A model generated the notes under the pieces. That model had not been told where the DNA came from. It did no database searches and saw only the letters and a list, made by a program, of their open reading frames with translations. Position numbers and translations under genes: made by a program. Positions 1-9,700 of a stretch of DNA of 64,000 nucleotides are shown here, in pieces. The stretch comes from Rubidibacter lacunae KORDI 51-2 (GTDB lineage: Bacteria; Cyanobacteriota; Cyanobacteriia; Cyanobacteriales; Rubidibacteraceae): NCBI RefSeq assembly GCF_000473895.1, contig NZ_ASSJ01000041.1:62001-126000 (forward strand), read 5' to 3'. Each line of letters begins with the position of its first letter. Positions within the stretch are counted from its first letter, which is position 1.

Positions 1-70
1 CCTCTCAAGAAAGTCCGATAGAAACCTGTCCGGGGTTTTCACCCAATTCCCGACCGCTCCATGTCTTGCA

Positions 71-202
71 GAGGCTGTTTAAAAAGGGTCCAGCTGGGCA
101 TAAGACTCCCCCTGAGCTACCCGTTGAAAAGCGCGATCGTCAGGTTCACTCGTCGTGAGACATGTGCCTAATGTCGCGCAACTCGATTTTTCAAACAGCC
201 TC
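71..202. mobile_element. 132-bp MITE-like element, family 1 copy 1
   Basis: The element begins GAGGCTGTTTAAAAA and ends with the inverted equivalent TTTTTCAAACAGCCTC, and it has no coding capacity. A second copy of exactly the same length lies at 24143..24274 in the opposite orientation. Reverse-complementing one copy aligns the two over their whole length, including the internal GGGTCCAGCTG block. No clear target duplication is visible at this copy. The remaining sequence up to base 335 shows no gene. Confidence 0.8.
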
Positions 203-335
203 TCAGCTGTTCGTCTCAGATTCCTTGTGGGTGCCAAGAGATGGGTTAACTGAGAGCACTATCGCAACCACACTTGCAAGCACAGACTTTTCGACTTGGT
301 GCTACGCTTCAAAAAGTCTGTCGATTTGAAAACTC

Positions 336-746
336 ATGAAAAAAATTCTTTTTCTTAGCCTTGTCACTCTGCTCACTTGCACCTCTGCCTCCCAAAAAGT
401 GGTGGCTGATGAGAGGTGGTCGACGGAAGAATACGACGTCGTTTATCAAGAAGACCGGAATAGAACGGCTATTTGGACTTACGGAAGCGTCGGCACGATC
501 TTTATCGACGGTTTGGCAGGAGTGTATACCGACCGAGGCTCCTACACCGGCTATTGGGTGCAAGAAACTTCTTCGTTGCGGTGCGATACCTATAGAGAAG
601 GAGCAGATGGCAAGCCAACGTATCACTGGGGAAGATTTGAGATTGCCTTCATCGACCCAGACTTTCCTTCGCGTTGGCAAGCCAATATTGGACTCTGCGA
701 TCGCGAACCCACCATCCGCTTGAACGGTGTGCCCATGACACCTTAA
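336..746 (+). CDS. Secreted hypothetical protein
   Basis: A 136-residue protein I do not recognise. It opens with a typical signal peptide: MKK, a hydrophobic stretch (about residues 4-18), then small residues and a likely cleavage site near VVADE. The mature part is about 110 residues, rich in Tyr, Trp, Gly and Asp, with two well-separated cysteines that could form a disulphide. It has no transmembrane helix after the signal. There is no strong Shine-Dalgarno before the ATG. It stands alone between a MITE and a convergent oxidoreductase gene, so context gives no function. Reality as a gene rests on the signal peptide and the intact frame. Confidence 0.6.
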   Translation: MKKILFLSLVTLLTCTSASQKVVADERWSTEEYDVVYQEDRNRTAIWTYGSVGTIFIDGLAGVYTDRGSYTGYWVQETSSLRCDTYREGADGKPTYHWGRFEIAFIDPDFPSRWQANIGLCDREPTIRLNGVPMTP

Positions 747-808
747 ACCGAGAGTTTTGCCAAGCATTCGGCCGCGGTAAATCGACCGAATATTGGCACC
801 AAAAGGTT

Positions 809-2749
809 TCACCAGCGATCGCGCAACCCTCGATCTTGCAGGTGCTGGCGCAGTTCGGTCATCTGTTCGGGGGCGAGCGCGTCGGGCGGCGACAAGTCCG
901 GACGCTCGATCAGCCAACCAGCGGTTGCGCCGGCCGCCGCACCGATACTCCACTCGCCATAGTGGGTGCGAGTAGCACCGTTGGCAATATGCGAGACGGC
1001 AATGTTCTTCCCACCGATCAGCAAGTTATCGACGCCTTGCGGAATGAGGCTTTCTAAGGGAATTGCGATTGGTCGGACGACGGTCTCGATCGCAGGCGCG
1101 CTACTAGCCTCTCCGGAAGGCGCACCGTTTCGGTAAAGACAACCGTGGATGTCGATGGCGTAATGGGTTACGGCAACGGTGGTGGGCGAGAAGTCTCGGC
1201 CGCCGGGCTGGTCGCGACGCAGGTCGGCTTCGCGGATTTGGAACTCGGACTGCCCGTAGGCCGCTCGCCCGAGGATGCGCCGCCCCTCGCGAATGTAGGG
1301 CTCTACGCTCAAGCCCGATTGAGTACCTAACAAAGACCCCGCGCCGGCTTCGTAAGCAAGCGGTCGGTCCGGTTGCGCGTGGGTCTCGAGCAGCCAGTGT
1401 GCGAAAGCAAAGGCTCGCTGTTCTCCGTGACGCAAGGCGTCGACGGACATGCCGCCGAACCAATTTTGCTGTTGTCCGGCCGCCGCGATCGCCTCGGCAT
1501 CGAGCAGCAAGGGTGGGTCCATTGCTCCCCAATCGTTCCCGCCATTCCAATTGACGAGGGTGCGATCGCCGCGGGCAGGCATGCCGGTATTGGGGTCGTT
1601 GCGCGTCACGCTGAAACCGCGTCGGTAGTGGAAGAAACTACGTCCTGCAAAAAACGGATAGCCGTGCAGTTTAAAGCTGCGGCGGTGTTCGTCCGCCGAA
1701 AATGCCAGGGGTTCGTGCGCCAAGGCATCGCGACTGCGACCGCCGTCGTCGCGGATAGCCAACGCAAACGGATAGGTGAATGCCTGCGTACAGGCAGGGT
1801 TGTCGCGATCGCTAGCATGTACTTCACCCGTCGTCGCAACGGATTCCGAGCCGAGGCGGTACGGAATGTCCGCCCAGCCGACGAATTCGCCCGTATCGGT
1901 CGCGTCGATGACGAGCATACGCTCCCCCGGCGGCGGTTGCAGGTAAAGCGGGATCTTCTCAAACGTGTCGTCACTCGTCCAGGCGTACCACGCGTACAGC
2001 TCTTGCGAGAGGCGGCCGCTGGGTATGCGGTCCGGGTTGCTTGGCACGCGACGCACGGCATAGATGGCAGCGATCTCGCGACCCGCCGCATCGAACTCGG
2101 CACCTTTGAATGCGATGCGCGCCCCCCAGCGGCTGTTAGGCGATCGCGTCGCAGCATCCTCCAGCACGGAAATTGCTGCCGCCGCTCCTGCCTCTGGCGG
2201 GAAGCACAGGTCGCCCACCCAGCAGCTGTTGACATCGGCAACGCGGGTGGAGTCGGGCAAGGTCACATCCGACGGCACGCGCACGGGCCGACGCGCGATC
2301 GCGTCCTTAAACGCTTGCCAGCTCTGGGAGAAATTCTGGAGTGCCCGCATTGTCAGGGATTCGTCGATCGCGGCCACGCCCTGGGAGCTAATTTGTCCGC
2401 CAAACCAGGGCGATCGCTCGATCGTGCAAGTTTGAGCACCCGAGTGCATGGCATGGGTCGCTGCAGCCACGCCCCCAAGCGACCCGCCGATGACCACAAC
2501 TTGGCATTCCCACACTTCCTCGGCAACCGGGAGTGGCTCGAGGCGCGGTCGCCCGTTGGGAAGCACGCGCGGACGCTCTGGTGCAGTATCCCGTGCAGTC
2601 TCCTCTGAGGCGATCGCATCAGGCTCGGGCAATTCGTCGGTGGAACTCATCGGGACGGTCCTACAGCCAACGGCAAAGCCGACCGCAAACGCCCAAATGG
2701 CAAATACCGCGAACGGGGGGCGAATCGCTGGCTGGTTTGGGAATTGCAT
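809..2749 (-). CDS. FAD-dependent oxidoreductase, lipoprotein-like
   Basis: A 646-residue member of the FAD-dependent oxidoreductase family (PF12831 type). Residues 10-28 are hydrophobic and end in a lipobox-like AVGC (Cys29), suggesting export and lipid anchoring. A linker of about 50 residues rich in Pro, Glu and Asp follows. The Rossmann nucleotide-binding motif VVVIGGSLGG lies at about 85-93. The C-terminal region carries the second FAD contact (NLLIGGKNIAVSH, then a Gly/Ala-rich helix), as in proteins annotated as FAD-dependent oxidoreductases or xanthan-lyase-like. The substrate cannot be read from sequence. It ends 62 bases from the convergent gene at 336..746. Family is confident; substrate and export are inference. 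Confidence 0.8.
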   Translation of the reverse strand: MQFPNQPAIRPPFAVFAIWAFAVGFAVGCRTVPMSSTDELPEPDAIASEETARDTAPERPRVLPNGRPRLEPLPVAEEVWECQVVVIGGSLGGVAAATHAMHSGAQTCTIERSPWFGGQISSQGVAAIDESLTMRALQNFSQSWQAFKDAIARRPVRVPSDVTLPDSTRVADVNSCWVGDLCFPPEAGAAAAISVLEDAATRSPNSRWGARIAFKGAEFDAAGREIAAIYAVRRVPSNPDRIPSGRLSQELYAWYAWTSDDTFEKIPLYLQPPPGERMLVIDATDTGEFVGWADIPYRLGSESVATTGEVHASDRDNPACTQAFTYPFALAIRDDGGRSRDALAHEPLAFSADEHRRSFKLHGYPFFAGRSFFHYRRGFSVTRNDPNTGMPARGDRTLVNWNGGNDWGAMDPPLLLDAEAIAAAGQQQNWFGGMSVDALRHGEQRAFAFAHWLLETHAQPDRPLAYEAGAGSLLGTQSGLSVEPYIREGRRILGRAAYGQSEFQIREADLRRDQPGGRDFSPTTVAVTHYAIDIHGCLYRNGAPSGEASSAPAIETVVRPIAIPLESLIPQGVDNLLIGGKNIAVSHIANGATRTHYGEWSIGAAAGATAGWLIERPDLSPPDALAPEQMTELRQHLQDRGLRDRW

Positions 2750-2984
2750 GGTTAGAAAAGCAAATGCGAGTACCGGACAGCCACATCGACTGCCAGCAAC
2801 AACCGTCAGGGATTCTACCGCGACCGTTTGCTGGACGCGGTATGGATTTCAGCAAGGCGATCGCGATCCCCTCGGGCGGGCTAAACGACAGCGGCGGCTC
2901 GGCGAAAGACACGCATGCGTTCCCCGCCAGACAGCACGATTGGGCATTGCTAACTTAACAGCGTGTTTCAGAAAACTGACGCTA

Positions 2985-3335
2985 TTTTTCGCATGGATGC
3001 CTCGTCTCGTCGGCTCGGCCTCAGGATGTCGATGACTTGACCGTGTCGGTCGAAAGCTCGCCAGAGATCGAACGGCTTGCCCTCGATTTTGATAAGGACT
3101 TCGTCAAGATGACACCTATCGACAGGTCTGGGGCGACGGCGACGAAGTTGGTTGGCGCCAGCTTGGGGTAAATTTCGGCACCACTGCCGAATTGACTCGA
3201 GGGCGACCTGGATGCCGCGTTAGAGCATCATTATTTCGATGTCGCGGAAGCTGAGGGCGCAGGAATCTTAGAGCCAAAACCAGTAGAAGATGATTTCTGC
3301 CGGGAAGCAGTGGCGTTGGTAAGAGATAGTGCTCA
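2985..3335 (-). pseudogene. IS6-family transposase remnant
   Basis: Reading the minus strand gives a broken IS6/IS240-type transposase N-terminal half: YQRHCFPAEII, SFRDIEIMML, RGIQVALESIRQWC, then QLRRRRPRPVDRCHLDEV carrying the first DDE aspartate, GKPFDLWRAFDRHGQVIDIL and SRRD. In-frame stops interrupt it after the first block and inside the RDIEIMML segment, and the second half of a roughly 230-residue enzyme is missing. No inverted repeats were found at the edges. The flanking stretches 2750..2984 and 3336..3534 show nothing else supportable. The remnant is dead and marks an old insertion. Confidence 0.75.
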
Positions 3336-3534
3336 ACGGGCAAGGGTCTCGCGAACCGAGACACCGGGCAACATGGATAAGTTGTAAATCCCGCCAATTT
3401 GTCAAGGAATTTTTCGGCAAATTTCGGTGCGCGATCCGCCAGCGCAATTGACCCAAACCTTACTCAGTCCTGCGTGAGTCATAGGGTAACTTAAACGGTA
3501 TAGGACGATATCGAACAGCCACGGATTTAGGACC

Positions 3535-4224
3535 ATGAGCAACGACGCGATCGCACCTACAACGCTTGATATTCTGGTCGTCGACGACCACGAAATGATG
3601 CTTGACGGTACGGTCGGCGCGCTGCAAGCGGCCTACCCTGACGCTACCTTGCGTCGCGCTCAAACAACCACAGCGGCGCGCGAACAGCTGACTGCCGCCG
3701 AACCCAATCTTGCAGTTGTTGATTTATCGCTGCCGAAAACACCCGACGACACCAGCCAGGTTGATAACGGACTGGAGTTGTTGCGGTCGCTCTTGCAAGA
3801 TTTTCCGCAATTAAACCTTGCCGTGCAAAGTACTTACGTGAAAGTACTCGTACGGCTCAAGCACGAGATCGACGCGCATCAAGGCGGCTTTACCGTCATC
3901 GATAAATCCCTGTCTAAGGACGACATGCTGCTGCGAATCGGTTGGGCATTGCAAGGATTGACCCACACTAAAGACATCCGCGCTATGCAAGCTGGGCTTG
4001 AAGTCAAACCAGAATGGCTGGATGTCTTGACCTTTGCCTTTCAAGAAGGTTTACAAGATAAAGCGATCGCTGCCCGCATGCACGTCTCCGAGCGATTGGT
4101 GCGACATTACTGGACCAAGCTCCAAGACGCGCTCGACATCTATCCAGAAGATAGTAAAAAAGACGGCAAGAACCTGCGCATCATCACGGAAATTCGCGCC
4201 CGCGAGGAGGGTTTAATCAATTGA
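3535..4224 (+). CDS. Response regulator, LuxR/NarL-like
   Basis: A 229-residue two-component response regulator. The receiver domain (about 10-135) has the acidic pair Asp17-Asp18, the phosphoacceptor Asp63 in VVDLSLP and the conserved Lys124 in VIDKS. An insertion rich in Asp and Thr follows Asp63. The C-terminal part (about 160-229) holds a helix-turn-helix (KAIAARMHVSERLVRHYW) resembling LuxR/NarL output domains. The stop TGA overlaps the TTG start of the histidine kinase that follows, so the pair is translationally coupled and is the likely cognate system. The stimulus and target promoters are unknown. Confidence 0.85.
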   Translation: MSNDAIAPTTLDILVVDDHEMMLDGTVGALQAAYPDATLRRAQTTTAAREQLTAAEPNLAVVDLSLPKTPDDTSQVDNGLELLRSLLQDFPQLNLAVQSTYVKVLVRLKHEIDAHQGGFTVIDKSLSKDDMLLRIGWALQGLTHTKDIRAMQAGLEVKPEWLDVLTFAFQEGLQDKAIAARMHVSERLVRHYWTKLQDALDIYPEDSKKDGKNLRIITEIRAREEGLIN

Positions 4225-6206
4225 GACAGCTTCGCCGGCGCGCGCTCCTCACGTGGCAGGGCACTCAGCGCGCGTTGCAAGCGACCCTGCCGTGGACCAC
4301 CCACCTCGCTCGCCAGCCAGGGTTTTACGCGCTCGCCTGCGTGCTGGCGCTGCGCGCGTCCGGCGCGTTGCAGGGTCTTGAGTGGCGCGCACTCGATTAC
4401 ACGCTGCGTTGGCGTCCGGCCGAGCCAACGAGCGATCGCGTGTCGATTTTGGCGATCGAGCAAGCGGACGTCGAGCGCTTGGGCGAACACCCGCTACCGG
4501 CTGAGGCGATCGCGCGTGCGATCGAAGAACTCCAGCGCTATGAACCGTTAGTTGTAGGGCTCAGCGTGCTGCAGCGCGACATCGACACCCGCAGTCCGGT
4601 TGGGAGTAGCAACTTAGCCGAAGTCCTCGCCAGCCACTCGAACGTTGTAGCTGTGGAAAAGGTATTGCCGCCGTTAATTGAAGCCCCATCCAGCGTTCCG
4701 GCCGAGCGAGTGGGCTTTGTTGATATTCTGCTCGATCGCGACAACCACTTGCGGCGCATTCTGCTGGGGACGCCAAATCCTAGCGGGCGCGGCACCTACG
4801 AATTCGCCCTTTCGATCCGCCTCGCACAAGCCTATCTGGCACCGTTGGGCATCGAGCTCTCTGCCGGACGGCGCAACCCAGCAGCTATGAGCTTTGGCGA
4901 CACCGAAGTTCCTTACCTAACGCCGAACTTTGGCGGCTACCGGGATGTAGATGACGGTGGCGTGCAAACCTTGCTCAACTATCGGCGATCGCCACAACCC
5001 TTTCGAGAGTTTTCCCTTGACGACCTGCAGTCCGAGCGGGTCGATCCCGATTGGATTCGCGATCGCGTCGTGATCGTCGGCGTTACGGACCCACGCTACA
5101 AAAACACCGTCCAAACTTTAGCCGTCCGGGGTTTGAATGCCACCCCCGGTTTGATTGACGGCGTGGAAGTTCAAGCTCACGCCACAGAACAATTGCTGGC
5201 TGCCACCCTTGACGGTCGCCCGTTGCTGCGCTCTTTGCCAGAGGGTTGGGAATACGTCTGGATTGTCGGCTGGGGCGTTCTGGGTGCGGTCCTCGGCCGG
5301 CGGCACTTGCACTCGAGCGGCGCGATCGCTCGAACTCTTGCCTACATCGGGCTGGCAAACGCGGTCGCAATCGGAGCAAGTTATGGGTTGTTGCTGTGGG
5401 GCGGTTGGTGGTTGCCCGTGGTGCCGGCCGTAGCTATCTTGACCGTCAATGGAATTGGATTGAGTTCTTTTGCCATTTTCCAACACAGTCGCGACCTGCA
5501 CATGCGCGTCAGCGAACGCGAAACGGTCATCGATCGCACTTTTAACGTTATTCATAATGGTCCGCTGCAGCGCTTGGCTAACCTCATGCGCAGTGCGCGC
5601 GATCGCGAGCTGCCCAAAGATTATTTAATCGACGAGCTCAGCAGCCTCAACCGGGAGCTGCGCCAGCTAAGCGAGGCGCTCGAACTCGATCTGCTCGGCC
5701 AGGATGAGAGCCTCCTGCTGGGCAGTGGTGCCAAACTCGACCTCCGCCTTCCCGTCCACGAGCTCTTGTACGAAGTTTACAGCCGCACGTTAGAGCGCGA
5801 GTTTCCCGGTTTTGCCACCCTGCGGGTCAAGGTTCGCGCCTTCGATCCGCTCGACGATAGCGGGATCGCTGTCGATCGCAAGCGCGGGTTGTGTCAGTTC
5901 CTCGAAGAAGCCTTATGTAACGTCGGCAAGCATGCCTGCGGTGCTACGCAGCTCAAAGCGATCGGCAAACAGCACGAAGACGGTTGGTACGTTCTCGGCA
6001 TTCGCGACAATGGACCCGGCATTTGCTCCGACCGCAATGGGCAGGGCACCAAGCAAATTTTGCGGCTCAAAGCCGACCTCAACGGCACGTTCAAACGAGA
6101 ATCTTGCCAACCCAAAGGCACGCTCTGCGAGTTAAGTTTCCCCATTCGCCAGCGCCGGCCCCTCTGGCAGCTGCCCAGAGCATCCCCTAGCGTCCGACCC
6201 GGTTAG
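4221..6206 (+). CDS. CHASE2-domain sensor histidine kinase
   Basis: A 661-residue membrane sensor kinase. After an N-terminal hydrophobic segment comes an extracytoplasmic CHASE2 domain (about 70-320; note VSILAIEQADVERLG and VVIVGVTD). Then come about three closely spaced membrane helices (about 345-425) and a cytoplasmic kinase. The H-box histidine is near residue 444 (VIHNGPLQRL, NarL-class), the N-box near 561 (EEALCNVGKHA), and the G-box DNGPGI near 596. The start is TTG at 4221, inside the stop of the response regulator gene, with a strong GAGGAGG just upstream. That overlap, and the NarL-type pairing of kinase and regulator, support one operon. The ligand sensed by CHASE2 is unknown. 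Confidence 0.85.
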   Translation: MRQLRRRALLTWQGTQRALQATLPWTTHLARQPGFYALACVLALRASGALQGLEWRALDYTLRWRPAEPTSDRVSILAIEQADVERLGEHPLPAEAIARAIEELQRYEPLVVGLSVLQRDIDTRSPVGSSNLAEVLASHSNVVAVEKVLPPLIEAPSSVPAERVGFVDILLDRDNHLRRILLGTPNPSGRGTYEFALSIRLAQAYLAPLGIELSAGRRNPAAMSFGDTEVPYLTPNFGGYRDVDDGGVQTLLNYRRSPQPFREFSLDDLQSERVDPDWIRDRVVIVGVTDPRYKNTVQTLAVRGLNATPGLIDGVEVQAHATEQLLAATLDGRPLLRSLPEGWEYVWIVGWGVLGAVLGRRHLHSSGAIARTLAYIGLANAVAIGASYGLLLWGGWWLPVVPAVAILTVNGIGLSSFAIFQHSRDLHMRVSERETVIDRTFNVIHNGPLQRLANLMRSARDRELPKDYLIDELSSLNRELRQLSEALELDLLGQDESLLLGSGAKLDLRLPVHELLYEVYSRTLEREFPGFATLRVKVRAFDPLDDSGIAVDRKRGLCQFLEEALCNVGKHACGATQLKAIGKQHEDGWYVLGIRDNGPGICSDRNGQGTKQILRLKADLNGTFKRESCQPKGTLCELSFPIRQRRPLWQLPRASPSVRPG

Positions 6207-6327
6207 AGGGGGCAGGCACGCGTTGCCGAAATGATTAGACGCGCAACATGCATACAGTCCCCACCCTCAACTGACTTAGTTTTTAACATCCATCGCCGGT
6301 CTTATCCCAAATTTGAAGGTACTCGCA

Positions 6328-6567
6328 ATGATTGCACTCCGACCGATTCAATTAGGAAGCATCCTCGCCGTTAGCTGTTTCTTTGGCATCACCCTCGCAG
6401 TCGCACTGCTGCAGGCAAAGTACGTTCCTTCCTTCGTCCAGCGCCTGTCCAGCGACAGTCGCACCACTACTACGGCCCTGGCTCGCCCAACAACTAAGCT
6501 TGCAGAGTACGTGCCACCGGAAGGTCAAAAGCCGCCTCAGGACGACGGTTCGACAACGACGGCGTAA
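6328..6567 (+). CDS. Small single-helix membrane protein
   Basis: A 79-residue protein from the ATG at 6328, which has GAAGGT seven bases upstream. A longer TTG start at 6313 is possible but lacks such a site. Residues about 6-28 form one transmembrane helix or uncleaved signal. The rest is a polar tail rich in Thr, Pro and Arg. It has no cysteines and no recognised domain. It lies about 120 bases after the CHASE2 kinase gene on the same strand and could be co-transcribed. Function unknown. Confidence 0.5.
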   Translation: MIALRPIQLGSILAVSCFFGITLAVALLQAKYVPSFVQRLSSDSRTTTTALARPTTKLAEYVPPEGQKPPQDDGSTTTA

Positions 6568-6629
6568 CCCACGCAGAGCATTTTTCGTGCTGTGTTCTCA
6601 GCCACTTGTCTATCAGGCATCCAGAAGTC

Positions 6630-6658
6630 ACTCGCGTTTCGGATCCCGGAACGCGAGT
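6630..6658 (+). terminator. Stem-loop downstream of small membrane protein
   Basis: ACTCGCGTT and AACGCGAGT form a perfect 9-bp stem around an 11-base loop that itself can pair CGG with CCG. It lies about 60 bases past the stop at 6567. There is no T tract, so it may be a weak terminator or an mRNA 3' end stabiliser. Confidence 0.4.
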
Positions 6659-6795
6659 TCGACGTGCGCTAGACTGAGCGCACGAATCCTAAACCCGGCG
6701 GTATTAGTTGCGATCGCGCAGCTCGCTCGGAAACAGAACTATCAAGCCTTTTTAAATCCATAGAGAAACTCTTTAAAATTGCGAGCTAAATTGCA

Positions 6796-6885
6796 AGAAA
6801 TTGCGAGGCTTTAGCGTATTGGCAGCAGAAATACTCATGCGGCCGTGCCGACCTTCAGTCTTGAGCGAATGAATCGAGTGGCCCC
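6796..6885. repeat. Dispersed repeat family 2, degenerate copy
   Basis: This segment matches the copies at 22943..23045 and 37411..37512, most clearly in its right half: CCGTGCCGACCTTCAGTCTT, then GAGCGAATGAATCGAG. The left terminal repeat has decayed. It sits between the stem-loop and the 3' end of aroA, and no gene is present in 6568..6929. Confidence 0.65.
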
Positions 6886-6929
6886 ATAGTGATTAAGTCG
6901 GCATGTACGGTGGTTGAGTCGGTCAGGGC

Positions 6930-8288
6930 CTACATCCCACACGCCTGCTGCAATTGCGCTATGAATTCCGGGTAAGATATCGCCACGGCTTCCGCACCGC
7001 CGATTGTCGTCGTACCCTTCGCTAGCAGCGCCGCGATTGCCAAGCTCATTGCAATGCGGTGGTCGCCAAAGGAATCCACTTCTGCTCCTCGCAATGGCGC
7101 GCCCCCTTCGATCTCCAAACCGTCCGGCAGCTCTGTTATCCGCGCGCCCAGTCGCGCCAGCTGCGAGGCAGTCACTGCCAGGCGATCGCTTTCCTTCACC
7201 CGCAACTCTGCCGCATCTTCGATCGTGGTTTTCCCCGTTGCCGCCGTTGCTGCCACTGCCAGAATTGGAATTTCGTCGATGAGACGCGGGATCAGCGCCC
7301 CCCCCAACTTGCAACCGTGGAGCTGACTGGTCCGCACCAGAACGTCCGCAACCGGCTCGCCAGCCACCTCGCGTTGGTTGAGAAGCTGTACATCCGCACC
7401 CATCAGCGCCAGCGCTTCCAAGATGCCCGTCCGGGTTGGATTCACGCCGACGCCCGTCACCAGCAGCTCCGAATCCGGGACGATTGCGCCTGCCACCAAC
7501 CAAAACGCCGCCGAACTAATGTCTCCTGGCACCACTACGGTTTGCCCCCGCAATTGCGTCGGACCCGTCACCGTCGCGCTATGTGCTTCCAGGTCTACTC
7601 GCACCTCGGCACCGAACGCTCGTAGCATCCGTTCGGTATGGTCGCGCGATCGCGCCGGTTCCACCACGGTCGTCTTGCCCTCCGTTGCCAGCCCTGCCAG
7701 CAACACGCACGACTTCACCTGGGCCGATGCGATCGGCGACTCGTAGCGCAGCGGCTGCAATACTTGTCCTCGAATTGCCAGCGGTGCAAGCGTGTCTCCC
7801 CGACGACCCCATATCTGCGCGCCCATTGCTCGCAATGGCATCACCACTCGCGACATCGGTCGCGATCGCAGCGATCGATCGCCCGTCACTGTAAAACAAC
7901 AGCCGGACTGAGATGCCAAAAGCCCCAACAGCAATCGCAGTGTCGTGCCGGAGTTGCCCGCATCCAAAACGTCTGCCGGCTCCTGCAAGTTGCCGACTCC
8001 GACCCCGCGCACGACCACTTCAGATGCATTTAGCCCGGAAATCTCGGCTCCCATGGCTTGCAGGCAGAGTGCCGTACTGCGAGGGTCTTCCCCCAACAGC
8101 AGACCGCGCACGCGCGTCTCTCCTGACGCGATCGCGCCCAACATCAATGCCCGGTGAGAGATCGACTTGTCGCCCGGTACTGCGAGGGTTGCGTGCAGCG
8201 CGAGCCCGGCAAACGGACGGTTTATCGTTAGTGTCTGGCGATTGCCGTTTGTCGCCACCTCAACAATTGGAAGGGATGCAGCAGGCAT
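6930..8288 (-). CDS. aroA: EPSP synthase
   Basis: 3-phosphoshikimate 1-carboxyvinyltransferase, 452 residues, the sixth shikimate-pathway step, joining phosphoenolpyruvate to shikimate-3-phosphate. Signatures are the N-terminal PGDKSISHR (Lys41), [13 protein letters not shown] near 107-118, the late KESDRLA and the C-terminal FGDHRIAM. It has the two repeated inside-out barrel halves of the family and is of normal length for cyanobacteria. The enzyme is cytosolic. The upstream neighbour on the same strand is the TrpD-like gene about 145 bases away, so a loose aromatic-metabolism grouping is possible. Confidence 0.96.
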   Translation of the reverse strand: MPAASLPIVEVATNGNRQTLTINRPFAGLALHATLAVPGDKSISHRALMLGAIASGETRVRGLLLGEDPRSTALCLQAMGAEISGLNASEVVVRGVGVGNLQEPADVLDAGNSGTTLRLLLGLLASQSGCCFTVTGDRSLRSRPMSRVVMPLRAMGAQIWGRRGDTLAPLAIRGQVLQPLRYESPIASAQVKSCVLLAGLATEGKTTVVEPARSRDHTERMLRAFGAEVRVDLEAHSATVTGPTQLRGQTVVVPGDISSAAFWLVAGAIVPDSELLVTGVGVNPTRTGILEALALMGADVQLLNQREVAGEPVADVLVRTSQLHGCKLGGALIPRLIDEIPILAVAATAATGKTTIEDAAELRVKESDRLAVTASQLARLGARITELPDGLEIEGGAPLRGAEVDSFGDHRIAMSLAIAALLAKGTTTIGGAEAVAISYPEFIAQLQQACGM

Positions 8289-8433
8289 AAAAGCAGCTCA
8301 AAACAGTAGCGATTAATGGAGCATTGCGGGCGATCGAAGCTCGATTATCTTATCAAGCTGCCAGTCTGCAAGCATGTATCGGGCGATCGCCAATCTCCTT
8401 ATGGTGAGATCGCAGCAGCATCTGTCGATCGCA

Positions 8434-9507
8434 TTAGGAAGCGATCGCATCCCGGCAGGCAAACGCCACTTGCTCGCACTTACCCGCCGCTACTCCATCT
8501 TTCAGCATGGCTTCGGCTTTAGCAAAGCCCGTTTCCAGATCCGTACAAACGCCGCAGTGCCAGAGATAGAATCCGCCGTTCCAAATCGCTGCAGTCGTTA
8601 GTGCGCTCGCTTTGCCCTCCAGCACCGCACGCAGTTGGGCGCAATAGATCTCCGGGGCCTCCAGCGGGGCGTCCGAGCCACCGAGTCCGTGGTCGTGTGG
8701 GTGCAGGGTCAGGCGATCGCAACTGCCGTCTGCTCGCACTACCCCGACAATGCCCGGTCGGCTGCGAGCCAAATCGCAACTGCCTTCCAAACCCTTCACG
8801 GTGGTCAGTGCAGGCGCGCCGCGCAGGGCCAATGTCGTGCGAAGCAACCCCTCGGTCGGCGGATGGACGAAACCCACGATCGCCCGAGTTGCGCCATCGT
8901 AAGGTGACCACACCAACTCCAGCGTTGCCAGCGGCGGCCGCTTGCCGATTTCATCGCGGTAGGGGACGAGTTGCGCGGCTTGGGGAAACTGCACGGGCAA
9001 GTAGGTAAAGCCCACGCCCGTCTCAACCAAGACCTTTCGGACCTGTGCCAAGGACAGCGTCGCGAATGCTACCCCCAAGCCCTGCCAAATCCCCACCTGC
9101 GGCAACCCGTACTTTGTCGGCATGCGATCGCCGCCGTGCAGTAACACTGGCACCCCTGCTGCTGCCAATAACAGAGCTGTCACCGCCATGACTGGGGCCG
9201 TGCGTGCGCGCCCGTCGTATGGCACCCCGAACACGGTCACCGGCGTTGAGGCGATCGGCGCGATATGAGGTCCTAGCTTGCTGCAGGCATCTAGCATGCC
9301 CGCCAATTCCTCTGGCGCCGGGCGCCTGATGCGATGGGCGATCAGGAATGCCCCGATTTGCGCGGGCGTTGCTTCTTGCTTCAGCATCATGCGCATCGCG
9401 GCAGCCGCTTCAGCACGCGTCAGGGCTTCGCTGGTGTGAGTGCCGCTGCCGACTTTCTTTAACAGTTCGCGAAATTGCTCGACTTTACTTGGTGTGTCCC
9501 GTCCCAT
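8434..9507 (-). CDS. TrpD-family (anthranilate phosphoribosyltransferase-like) protein
   Basis: A glycosyltransferase family 3 protein related to anthranilate phosphoribosyltransferase but of the divergent TrpD2/YbiB-like group. The all-helical N-terminal part includes LTRAEAAAAMRMML and IGAFLIAHRIRRP. The phosphoribosyl-binding segment is altered: where TrpD has a GTGGD-type loop this protein has PYDGRARTAPV, then LLHGGDRMPTKYG. I place the start at the ATG at 9507 (357 residues) because family similarity begins just after it. An upstream ATG at 9600 would add 31 residues of no family character. It is probably not the pathway TrpD; YbiB-like relatives bind nucleic acid, so the role here is open. 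It lies directly downstream of ntcB on the same strand. Confidence 0.8.
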   Translation of the reverse strand: MGRDTPSKVEQFRELLKKVGSGTHTSEALTRAEAAAAMRMMLKQEATPAQIGAFLIAHRIRRPAPEELAGMLDACSKLGPHIAPIASTPVTVFGVPYDGRARTAPVMAVTALLLAAAGVPVLLHGGDRMPTKYGLPQVGIWQGLGVAFATLSLAQVRKVLVETGVGFTYLPVQFPQAAQLVPYRDEIGKRPPLATLELVWSPYDGATRAIVGFVHPPTEGLLRTTLALRGAPALTTVKGLEGSCDLARSRPGIVGVVRADGSCDRLTLHPHDHGLGGSDAPLEAPEIYCAQLRAVLEGKASALTTAAIWNGGFYLWHCGVCTDLETGFAKAEAMLKDGVAAGKCEQVAFACRDAIAS

Positions 9508-9700
9508 ACCCCAACTATTCGAAATAATGCGATCGCCATGCGGTCGTCTCGTTATGGTATCGAGTCCGATAGCTAGTGGCTTTGATTCCCTGTTTGACAT
9601 GCTGAAAGTAGCGCAGCCAGCCAGTCAGTCGGTTAGCCGATCGATACAACCACTGAAACAATAACTGACTGCTCTGCACTCTGATGTTGTAATGCTTCGG

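Noticed and set aside
1373-2608. 411-codon plus-strand frame opposite the FAD oxidoreductase
   Set aside because: It mirrors the codons of a clear enzyme gene in a GC-rich genome and has no family resemblance.
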